This document shows positions 1-12,400 of a DNA stretch of 64,000 nt, piece after piece (position 1 is the stretch's first letter; each line of letters starts with the position of its first letter). The position numbers and the translations under genes are program-made. The DNA comes from Augochlora pura (taxonomy: Eukaryota; Arthropoda; Insecta; Hymenoptera; Halictidae): positions 7,677,714 to 7,741,713 of the forward strand of contig NC_135777.1 of the NCBI RefSeq assembly GCF_028453695.1, in the 5' to 3' direction. The notes under the pieces were generated by a model. The model ran no database searches. It was given only the letters and a program-made list of their open reading frames with translations, and was not told the origin of the DNA.

Positions 1-180
1 TTATAGCACACTCGTCCATTTCCTTGTACGATACATACATACGTGTGGAATGATGTTGTGGAAGAAGTGACATCGTACGAACGCTCACAAGCAAAACGAC
101 GAGTATGCGACAAAAAATGGTCCTTTCGTTTTCCCGACTCTTTCCAATTACAGGTTACACGATTTTGATTCTTCTCTTAC

Positions 181-402
181 CTAGTTCTTTCACTGTAATA
201 GGTTGATAGTTTTCCGGTTGATGAGAGGACTGGATTAATCTTGCTTGACTGCCCGTACTTCCCGCTGAAATGGTTGAAGTGGTGCTCAAAGTCAAATGAT
301 TCGGAGTGCGGCCCAAATTTGCCTTCTTCTCACCTAAAAAAGCTTGCGAGTCTTCCTCTCCCTCGGACTTTGTTCCTGAATCCATCTCCACCTTCACCTC
401 TC
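181..402 (-). CDS. sif: sif exon 28, acidic and Ser/Thr-rich C-terminal region, continues outside window
   Basis: Residues 1905-1978, [18 protein letters not shown] through QPITVKELG, then donor CTAG|GTAAGA. The acceptor GATACAG at 403-404 gives the phase that exon 27 needs and lies about 30 nt after a consensus TACTAAC branch point; the nearer CGCAG at about 430 would break the frame. Membership in sif is inferred from phase, strand and composition; this region is poorly conserved. Confidence 0.7.
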
Positions 403-3400
403 CTGTATCGGAAACCGAACACCTGCGCGTTAGTATAAAGGAACACAAGTGTCTTGGATCAAATGCTCAATGATAACACAGCGATACGTATGTATCGCAT
501 CGCTAAACTGCGTATCTCCGCGCGAAACAAAAATACTTTGCTTCTATTGTAAGAGGTAGAATACTTGTACATCGTTTAAAACCGAAGAATTTATATGCAA
601 TTTTGATAAATGATTTTCATGTTCTTTCTCAAATTTTACGAGACCAAGTTTACTAGATTTACTACAATTTGTTAGAATGATAGAAAATATAACAATTTAA
701 CTTCTTCGTCTGAGCTTATAACGAAAATTCAAACACGTAAGCTTTTTATAGTTCATATTATGCATGTTGAAAATTTGATTGAAACAAATTCATACTGTTA
801 TAAACTTCAGGCGCTGGAGGTAAACTCTCCAGTTTGATTAGAATTGTTGATCAAAAGAATTGACAAAACCTTCTTAATTTTAAGTTACAGAAATTTACAA
901 CCTGTATCGTTGAAATTTTCGTTCGAAGATCACACGAAACAACATGACTTTTGAAGTATTTTATCATTTAAACGAGTTATAATTTTTTCAAACATTTGTG
1001 TAAGTTTTCAATCTGTGTTATCCAATTTTAGAGAGCGATTGTACACGTAAACTTAATGCTTTAGGTTTTAGGATTTCTTGTGTTCGAGGTCACATGAAGA
1101 ACATTGATATGACAGGTCATTGCATTCGGTGTCGTCGTAGCTGTCATGATATAATGATAAAAATATGTAACTCTGTTTAAAAAAATTCTGATGACCTCGA
1201 AATCTCAAAGAATATGATCTTTAAAAGAAATCATTTCCGACCTACATACCAAACAATTTGTTTCTGTAAGATTTCTGAGTAGCATGAAGAATAACGATAT
1301 CGTTTTGTAGCAAAGCTAGTGAAACATCTTGTATGAATTTATGTCACATACGACCTGAACCATTTAGTGATACATAGTTTCTTGTTAATAATGAAATTAC
1401 TACAAATTTTTCGCGGCGTTCTCTCATTATACAGGGTATCTCAGTTTTTAAGGTTCAAATTTTGTTAGTGTATTCTATGACACTATTCTATGGCACATTT
1501 TACAATATGAGCTTTGTTAAGAAGTTATAACAAACATTCAAAAGAGGAATACTAATCAACTCGTTGTTACTTAGATCAACAATATTGTGTTCTTCAGTGT
1601 GTTTATGTAAGCTATGTTTACTAACTGAGCTCACCAAACATTTAAATAAATTTTCGTCAGTAATAGCTATTAGTGTAAAGAATTTGAAGGATCGCAGGTC
1701 GCGGCAGGGTACCGAGGCTGGTTTTGGACGCAGTTTATGATTATGGTGCGGACGTGACTTTAGGCTATTTTTGAGATTTAGCGAAACTTTTTGTTTTAAT
1801 GAGATTTGTTAGATTTAGTATTTTAGCTAAAGGTCCCAATAGTCGTTGACGTACCGTAAAACCAATAAAACCAAGCCAAGTGCGGACTGTTAAGGGTCTT
1901 AGGTAAGCAACGAATTTTTGTTATAGCTTCTTAATAAAATTCTTTATAACCTATGTTTACATAACATTTCTTTCTTACTTTGTGCCATAGATACACTGAC
2001 AAAGTTTGAATCTTAAATCTGGGATAACCTGTATATTGTGTATGTTGTTTTCTTAATTCAAGTGGAATCTACTTCATAGAATATCGAGAAATTAAACTAT
2101 CATTTTGTGGGAAACACAATTTTTTAAGGTGATAGTTTGAGGAGGAGGTCCAAGGATAACGAAATTGTGAATGGAACTGGAATTTTATGACTTTAACAAT
2201 TATTAACTCCATCAGTGCTGACTAAAATAAGTAAGTATAATAGAAAAGATATCTACTTTTTAAAAATATTATAAAATATTAAATAATAATATAGAAATGT
2301 AATAATAATATAAAAATAATAGTATAAAAATATTATATTCGTATTACAGTATTCTAGCGATAACTGTTTAAAATAAGAGAAGTCCACGATATCCCTCCTG
2401 AAATCAGTGAAGCGTTAAACACACTCGACGATTGAGCTTGCCTGTGTTCAGTTGTTGGTAAGATTCACACTCATGCAGGCGAAGCAAAACATTGTAACTT
2501 TTCTCATTTCAGATTATTTTGTACAAAACTGGTAAAATTGTATTCGTCTTGTTTTGCTGATTGAAATAACGCCTAACACGACACAATTATAGTTATAATT
2601 ATTTGAATAGTTCCTAAGTCTGAGAATCGATAGTATGGTTTATAGAAACTTAGAAAGTGCGAGGTAATGTATTATATCTGTTTAGTTACGTTTTTAACTT
2701 TTGTGTATATAAAACTGGTTACTTCGTCTTGATACTTGTTATAATCGAGTTATGATATTTTTAAAATACAATGTTTAATAAAAAATCAATGTTTAAAAAT
2801 AAAAATTTTCTTATAAATCTGGCATATTAGGTGTTCTATTCGTTTTATAAGAACATTTTTAACAAATGTTCTAAGATAATTTGTTACTATGAAACTTTTA
2901 ATATATAGATGCTAAAACATTTATTCTATGAGACCGTTTATTGAAAAAATTTCCAAGGAAGTTCACAATTTAAAAAAGAATAGCAACGAAACTTTTTTTT
3001 CGCAACAAAAGTTATATGTTTATTTTGAGATAATAAAAAAATAATGAAAATCCGAGGACGTGTATACATTAGACAGAGGATTTCATGCATTTATAGAAAA
3101 AAGACAGTACAGACTAAATAAAATACTGTAGAGACATTGAACAAAATTTAACATCATCACTGCACTACTTTGTGACATATAAACTGATTAACAGAAAAAC
3201 TTCATTTTCATTTCATTTTTCACATAACGAATGTAAGAAACTCTTTGGAAACTTCTTATTATCTACTGTGTTTTGTAAGCGGTACAGATAATACTAACCC
3301 CTTGTAATATTTTCATCACAAATATAGTGATTACAAATTTTTCGATTCTAATAATTTATTGGATGAAAAAGAAATGCACTTAAATATTCATGGCAAAAAA

Positions 3401-6400
3401 CGGAAATTTTTTCGAATTTAATGAACGGTAAACATTCATAATTGGCAGGTTATTAGTGGAAATCCCAATAACGGGTCAAACCCGTGAAAACACGGCAAGG
3501 TGTTAATTCCGCACGAAAGTACGTAATACATATGTACTATAGTGCACAGTTGAATTTACATAAAATCCGTATGCTTTGCGAGACTTTACATGCCCCATTC
3601 TTGTTTCACTACAGTGGGACGAGATTTATCTCAGTAGATAGTGATACCGATTTGATCACAGTGAAAAGAAAGAAGATAGACATACATCGTTTCTGATCTT
3701 GGTGTTATGGAAACTTGGACACGAAATTAGACATAGTTGCAATTAGATAACTAGATAATTAAATTTTGTGTCGGAAGAATTAGAACGCGAGACGAAAGAC
3801 ACGTTTGCGAAACGTCTATTTTAATAGTAATACTGTTGTTATTATAGAATAAACATATATAGATAGAGAATAAATGAATGCGATGAAGATGATTTATACT
3901 TTATACTTTGATTAGGAGAAGACGCACTAAGCGCAGATTGTGAATTGAATTGAAAGATGGGCCGGTGTTCGCACCGATGGTAATGTACAGTGAGCCGCAT
4001 CAATATTCGGACACCACGTACAATTTCGCATATGCAGGGCATCTACCGGATGAATTGCGATGGCGACGCGATGCAGAACTGTAGATGATTTTACAATATT
4101 TACTCGCTAGACACTCTACCTATGCGTAGTAGTGCGTGGTTAAATTGCATGACTATACTGGATCGGACAGAGGCTGTAGAATACGTCGCTTTCGTAAATC
4201 ATAATTATAATGTTTATTCCATGGAGCGCCTTGCAGCTGTGAGGAACTTTCATGCGTTGCTACTCCACTCCTTGCATAGTGACTTTTCGTGATTACACTG
4301 GATGCGAGACTTGATGTTTGATGCCATTCCTGAATATACATGAATAGGATAGCACAACTACACAAAGTAAACGTGCGAAAAATAACTTTCAGTAATTTCA
4401 GTAATTTTTATTAAAATGAGTCTAAGCACGATGTAAATTGGACTACGTTTATCGAAGAGTTTATTATTATACATGATGAGTCATATAGCTTCAACTTCTC
4501 ACGTAACGTTAAATTAGTTTATCTCGAAAACTTGGAAAACTTTATACAAAAGAACTTTTACTCACCTTTAAAATCATGTATTTAATAATTTTGCCAGAAG
4601 CGTAATTTAGAAGCTATTTAAGATATGCAAGTTACTTGACTCACCCTGTAAATAATGACTTAATCTGACAATAGCATGAATTAATGCAAATTATATCATG
4701 TGTAGACTCATTTTTATGAGAGGAAGATCAGCTGTCTCTTGATGCTACAATTATGAACGTAAGACGACAGATACTGAAAATTAAATTTTCTATATTGTGC
4801 ACATTTATCTTTTTGTGATCGCGGTGTCCTTTTCAACGTCGAATCTCGACCGTCGCTGGTTCATGTATTCACTACACCTATCTCACTTTCGCTAGTTATA
4901 TCTATTCCCCTATTTTGTTAACCTGTGCCCGAGTTAGTTTTTAGAAAAAAAGTCTCGTTTGCAAGAATTTACAAGCTATCTCCCGAACTAATGAAAATTT
5001 AACCGTATACTACTGTACAGGTTTTGCTCTCTAAATTAAACTTTTTGTAGATTATGTACACCTTTCTACAAATAAAATTATTCCTTTTGCAGTACTTGTT
5101 CATCATTTTGTAAATTAAATTTGCTTTTTACAGATAATACTAACCTTTTGATAGATCGAAGTGAAATGTTTTTATTAAATTTTTTAGTGCAACACTAATT
5201 TATATGCTCAGTTATAAATTAATATAAATTTCATTATAAATTATTAGTTTTCATTAATGTTAAAGCAATATATAAACATACGTTCAAAAATGCTTTACTA
5301 ATAAAATTTAAAAAAAATACAAAATAACAATGAACTAATTTTCGTTTCATGTAGGATCATGCTAGAACATGTTATTTTATTTACCTGTATTTATTAATCC
5401 AAGCTATGCTTATTAATTCGTTCAACTGTTCATAAATTTAAATGCTGTATTTCGAAGTAACGCTACGAAAAATAAGTTACAGATATGGATTAATATTCTT
5501 AATCAGTTCGTTGTTATTTCGCATTTTTCTAATTTTTTTGATAATGCACTTTTTAACTCATATTTACATTTATGACATTTTTTCTTATTATTGCTCGTTA
5601 AGTATGCTGATACTCGGATTAAGAAAATTATTTTCCTATTGAAATGTGTTCACAATCTCAGCAACTTTAAAACAAGAAATGTGAAATAACTCATTTTTTT
5701 TAATTTTTAAATTTTATATGAATCTCACTACAAATAATTACATATAAGTGAATTGCTTTTGCAAAAGAAAGGCTTTGGAGTGATTAATTTTTGGTATGAA
5801 GACTGTATTACTAGCAATCAGCCTAATGATAGTAATGATTGACATTCTTACCGGACGTATCGCTTATGGTCTTGCTTCGAAAACGGAAGATAGTTTGCTG
5901 TTGGCTCGCCGGGTCTTCCGTCTCCCTGTCCTCAGAACTTTCGTGCTCCACAACTTGCTTCGATTGACTATACTTTCGTCTAACATTATGTGTGGTCGAC
6001 AATGGTTGCGGCTTGGTAACTTTCTTGGTCATCGGTGTTTGATGCGCGACCGTTTGGTGTGCTGCCCCGTTGTTGTTGTTGTTGTTGGCGATGTTGTTGT
6101 TGTTGGTGTTTCCGTTTTGTCCTTGACCCGCCGACTGTTTCTCGAACTTCTCCACGTGTCCGGTCGACATTCGCGGTGAGATCGTCATCGGCGATTGGCT
6201 CAGATTTGGTTTCGTCGACGGTATGCTCATGTTCCGTACCGATTCTCGAATGATCTGCCGAATTGTCCTCAGGAAAGCGTTGCGGAACTCTGTCGTGCTG
6301 GTGGGAACAAACAAGCAAAAATTATTCTTATAATATATTATTCTTCGAAGCAACAAAGAATGGTTACTTGAGTTTTTAAAATACTGTTCATTATTTTCAG

Positions 6401-9400
6401 AACATGTTCATTATTTTCACAAACTTACAACTAGACTGTGAATTTGTATGCAAAATATAAATCGTCTACGCTAATCGTAAAAAAACATAAGTCTATCCTC
6501 TTTTATTTATTGTACATAATAGGAAGATATCGTTAAATTCTTCTAATGACTTTAGAGTTTATTTTATTTGACCTAGTTATTTTGATAAAAAATGCATGTA
6601 ATTTGCAAACTTTTCTATTCAGATAAGCAAACAGCGTCCATTTATATACTTTCATGGATATTTGACAATCAGTCGCATTTAATGATAATAAAATCTTAAA
6701 GTTTGTAAATTGCAAAATCGCATTCTAATTTTCATCATATTCTTAGAGAACATGGAACCCGACAAAACTTTATTGTAAAGTAAAACACTTCCCGGTATTA
6801 AAACTTATTTGACAATGAACAATGTCTAAGAAATATTCTGTAATCATTGGAATCCTCAATAATAAGTAATTTAAACGCAACAGCTGTTCGAAGTCGTTGA
6901 TTTGTGCTACGCTCACTGTGTGCACTACATGCAGATTTTTAAGTAAAGGTTAAACTAATAAAATAAATATAATTTTATTGTATATAACAATTATGTGTGT
7001 TTGTAAGCTCACGCAGCTGCACCACCTTTAAAAATCAACACCTGTAACACGTATACAATACTGCAGAGAAACAAAACTGTATTTCAAAGAGTCGTGTTTA
7101 AACGATACGACATTTAAAGTGTAGAATAGCATTCGACAATGGCTGTTTGTTAGATACCTGTTCGAGAGCACATATACTTTTTCCGATCTTCTCTGTAATT
7201 GACTTCTTAAATGGATCAACTCCCACAGGAAATGGGACTCCATGTCCTTTGCAGAGCTAGCTCGCACTTGCACTTCCGTTACAGGAATCAGCACTTGATA
7301 TCGAATGATTTCTACTTCGCTGGAATTTGCTTTCGTCGAAACACCCTGCGCATGGCATAGAACATGATCGTATAGTGTATCGGAGAACATATAAATAATC
7401 GAACAGTAACAAATAAAGGCATGTGCAATACCAAAACTTACCATGAGCTTCTTCTTTTGCCTCAGCCTCTCCTTGCACAAGAAGACGACGGCAGATTTAA
7501 AAACAAAGCACATCGCGTGCAATTCGAGGCCTTTCTTGATCTTTCCAAGGAAATCGGAAATGTTGAGCCACTCAACGCCTCCGTAGTAGAGAAGGTCTCC
7601 AGGACTTAGGTCGATTGGCTGTTAAAGTCATAATCTTTTTAGTGTACTCTGTCGACACCAAAACAGCACAACACTTGAACTCAATGACACCAGCACAGCG
7701 TCGACGCAGCTCTTTCATACCTTCTCTATTTGGTATTGTGAATAAGCCGATGGCGGTCTGATGTCGTTCAGGTAATGTGCTGTTAGATAGACAATTCATA
7801 CTGATCTACTGTATTCATACTATTTTTATAATAATGTATCGATACTATGTAAGGTAGTCCACCTAAAGGTAGCTATATAATCTGTTTCAGTTGCGATGAT
7901 ATAAGACATTTTGCATGCAGTTTCTTGGAAACGTAGATCGTAATCAACTTTAATTTTTGGAGTGAAAGGTCACTTAAAGGTCATATATCATTAACATTTG
8001 TGAATGCGTTTGAAAGTTAGCTACAGTATGCAAGGGGAAATATACAAGTATGTATGATATAAGTGACCCACGTTTTAACACTAGAACTACAGAGCACTAA
8101 AGTGACTAATCTGTGTTACCTTATAGGAGCAACAAGAATGTATTTTTATTCAGACTTTCTGCGTTTATATAACATACACCTACATAAATAAAATTCAGTA
8201 ATCCCTCACAGAATCATACACTTATTAATTGCGGAATTGGAAAATCTAATAATTTAATGCTAACGTGTAAGTATCTAAGAGAATAGTATTATCTTTTTCA
8301 CTTTTCAACGTCCTCCTTTTTTTTGTATTATGTGTAGACTACTGATTTTATGCCTTTATGACAAAACCGAATTCTTACATTTTACAATCAATGCAATTGA
8401 TTGCGAATAATCTGTTGATTGCGAAGATACAGATTATTTTCTCAAAACAATCAGATTTCGGCTAGAACGGTAAAAATTGTCATTCGTCCGATTTAAACGA
8501 CCGATATTCCATTCGGTAGATCATAAAAGGAAAACGTTTCTTTAGCTTCATAATTATTTCGTATTTTTTAGCGGAATGCGTCATGATTAACAAGAATAAA
8601 ACCAACTTTCTGAAATTTGTAGCATAAAGAGCACCTTGTGTTGAAATTATTCTTTAAATTTTTCATTCTGTAGAGAGACATTATATTAAATATTTTGCGA
8701 CGATAAACAATATGCACGTTTAAAAAACAAAAATATAACTGCGTCCTGTACACAACATTTCACACAAAACGTTTCCTTCTTATGGCATATCGTCACATCA
8801 ACCGTTTAAATTGGTTTAAAGGCTGTTTTGACCTCCCACAGGAATAGTAAACAATGGAAATCATTAAATAGACTTAAAACGAGTGTTTTACATTTCTGCT
8901 TCCTAAGAAATAATGTATTGAAAAATAGTGTAAATTATTAGTTTCGGTTTAAGACAATCAAAACTTTGATACGATTTAAAAATGACTCGGCGTTGCTGAT
9001 GAGTGAAAAAGAAATTCTTGTTAATTTCGTTTACCTGTTTACATGATTTCTGATGTTGTCTAAACAAATGATCGAAGATAGCTCCGTATTCCTCGTGAAT
9101 TCTTTGCATTTCGTTTATGTGTTCCGCCACCTTCTCCATGCCCTTTAGAGCCTCTGTAATTAACAAGCAAATATCGATTGGCAATTACAAGATGGCACAA
9201 GGTGGTCTAAGTTCTTCAACGAAATTTCTATTGAGTGTGCTGAAGCAGGAAGCTCACCGATTAAATGTTGATGTTCCTCGCTTCGCTCGTCGGTAAGATT
9301 TCGTAGCTGCTGCAGGAGCAGAGGATATTTTAATATTCTTTGAATAGGCTTGATCAAATAGGATTCCAAAGTCGATGAGTGTTGTTGTCTTGGGTTTCTT

Positions 9401-12400
9401 GCCTGCAAGAACTCTTGTAAAGCTTGATTTCCCTCGTCTGCAACAAGCGGAGAACTTTGGAATCGTGTAGCTTAGACGGAATTAAAGAAAGTGATTTCCT
9501 CTAAAGGGTAGGTACTGCTAAGAAAACGACGCTACTCCGAAACACAAAACGAAGATCGAAAGAAAGATAGTTCCACTCACTTGGATGGAGAACTTTTTGC
9601 GCCTTTGAGTGGCTGGCGCAAAACGAGCTGTATAGCTTGAAGTGATTTACGTAATATAAGAAGGCACTTCCAATGGAAAACAGGACACCCTTTAAAAATC
9701 GGTACACTCGTCGTTACATTAGAACGAAGCGACGCAACGTACGTGCTAAGTATCTAAGTCTGCGTATACATACGTAACGCATTGAAATATGTGTCGTTGC
9801 TTTTACAATACGTACCTTAAATTGACTGGGATGATCGAAATTATTGAAATCAGCCTCCATCTCGATCGCGTGATCGAGATTCTGCAGAAACTGTCGTTGA
9901 AACGTAACGATTTCCTGAATATTTCCAAACAATGCATTTATCTCTGCATTCGATAGGAAAGTCTCACGTTTAAGGGGCTCCAGGTAGTTCTCCAACAAAT
10001 TGTTTAAATTCTAAAAATAATATATACGCTTTTTAACATTAAACTTACCGAGTCTTTAAAGTCATTAACATATGTTACTTTATTGCGATAAAAATGTATA
10101 ACCTAGACATTTCGCTATTTTTATTATAATATATGATTGTCTTATTATAATATATTATAATATATGTGTCTTTATTTAAAGAAATGTTTATAGTTTTAGC
10201 AACGTTAAGCCGGTTACTAAAACAGTTTTAACTGATGGTTAAAACACTTTTTACTGAAGATTTATAGCACAATGACTTCTATAGTTCATGCAATAATTTC
10301 GATTCTTATCGACTGTTAAGAAAAATGATAAAACTGTCTATCTCCTATTACTTACGGACATTTCATTAAAATCGGTGTGCTTAATTTGTACACATGTACT
10401 CGCTACGATATTTGAACCTCTTTTCAATTACGCTCACTATATTATTTGAACCACTTCTCTTTTTCAAAATTGCACCGAATCACTTGAATTTTTCGAGATA
10501 TTAGAGGGACAAGTTCAATCCCTTAACGTATTTTGACGAGCCTGATTCGTAATGAAAATTTCCAGTAGTAATCTACTAAGTATGAATGTTTCAAAAACTT
10601 TTGTGAGTCACTGTATGTTTAACAGATACCACAACTACTATAATCGATACGAACAAAAATTCTGCATAAAAATTATTATTGTGAAAGTCCTAGTTCCAAG
10701 TAATAGTTGTATGTGAATGAAATTCTCTTTCTGTTGCGCATAATCGTTACTGACGATGGAACTTCTTTTCTGCCATTCGTAACGGTTATTATTAAGAGAA
10801 ACACTCCGTTTGCTTATAACTATTTTATTTATAAAAAGATTTATTTCAATACCTTATAAAAGTTATCAATATCAGAAACTCTACGTCGAGCACATATTAT
10901 ATAGGATGTTTCATAAACAGAAGTTAATACTTTAGATATCTACCCCTCGAAACAATACAGGGTGTCTAAAAATTATTGTAGCTTTAGGAAACGAGGGATT
11001 CCTGAGATCGTTTGAAAGAACTTTTTCCTTAGCGAAAATGCAATTCGCGGCTTTGTTTACGAGTTATTAACGAAAAACAATGGCCAATGAGAGACAGTGA
11101 TAATTTTAAGAAAAACACTGTTCATCCTTATTTCAGAATGACCGAAGAATATTTAATTCTTCGGATCCGAAATAATAAGTAGCTTAATTGTGATAGCTGT
11201 TATCTGGCGTGCATCATATCTCATATGTACCATATAAAATTTGTATGCGATGTGTGCAGGGAACCCCCTAATTTTTAATGCATACGCACATGCAACTGTT
11301 TTTTTTCCATCCCTGATATTTAACCTTTTACACTCGAGTGGCGACTCTGCGGCGCCATTAAAATTGTTGTAACACATTCCAAAATTATTTTTAATAGATT
11401 TCGTTAAAACTTAGATTTAAAAACTGTTAAAAGTGTAACTTTTATATGAGTCACAAGACTTAATTTCATATGCATAAAATAAATATTGTTATATATAATG
11501 GAAACACTAGAAGCCAGAAAAAAGTATTTTAGATTTGCAGTTGAAATGGCTTCGAGTGCAAAGGGTTAACAATCGTTTAAGTTAAAAGAACGTAGATCGC
11601 GAGACACTCACCTTTACGTAAGTCCGTTCTGTCTCGATCAACTCTAGAATGACCTTTTTCAGTTTCTCTGCGTCGCTCAGCTGTCGGCTAGGCGTCATAG
11701 CCTGCGAATGGGAGCTGACAACGCTTCCGGTAGGGCTGGACTTTCTAGTTTCACCAGGCGACCGGCAAATTCCCGTCACTTGTTCAGCCGTTTTCAACAA
11801 GTTTTCGATTTCAAACGAATTTGTGCGAGACGAAGCTTGTTTGCCGCTGTCCGGGTGAAGAGTCGACGTGCAGTCTTGCACGATGCTCTCCTTACCTATG
11901 TTCATAGAAACACCAATTCTCATTAGTCAGGTTCGTTTTAGAGACGGGCCATATGGTTTGTTCGGTTTTAGACGATTCCTCCTCCCTTACATATTTGTTA
12001 TTGATAAACTGCGAATTTCTGTGCACAAAATAAATTTGTTAAGTCGGTTGCAAACAACGGAAAACAAAATATATTTCTTCTACCAATAATTATATTAAAT
12101 CGAAAATAATATAGTAATAATCTTCGCAGTGTAGCATTTTCGCACGAAAAATTAACCTGTTGCTCAATTTTTTAATTTAATACGAATTTCATTAGAAATA
12201 CGCAAGTCAATTTAATATGCAAATGAATGAATTTGACTTGAAAAAAGATCAATTTAATTTGGAAAAAGATTAATTTTGCGTGCAAAACCTGTAATAAGGT
12301 TCTAATGGTGTTCTTTCGAGAAAAGTGTTCGCAAAGTCGCTACCGATGAAATTAGTTTATAAATACTTTTCATCGATCGTTAGTATGAACGTCGATAGAA

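Larger units (their letters stand above)
403..5851 (-). other. sif intron 27 (5.4 kb)
   Basis: AT-rich, with no open frame I can support as an exon. It holds a 604-bp MITE (1430-2033), an AT-rich low-complexity patch and a probable DNA-transposon fragment near 4480-4649. A 70-codon minus-strand frame at 4153-4365 has an acceptor-like TATTCAG, but it is in the wrong phase to join exons 27 and 28. Confidence 0.6.

Noticed and set aside
4153..4365. Candidate extra sif exon in intron 27
   Set aside because: Phase does not fit between exons 27 and 28, and no family similarity is visible.
5796..6253. Plus-strand frames opposite sif exon 27 (Val-rich and Cys-rich)
   Set aside because: Antisense shadows of the sif exon and its AAC repeat.
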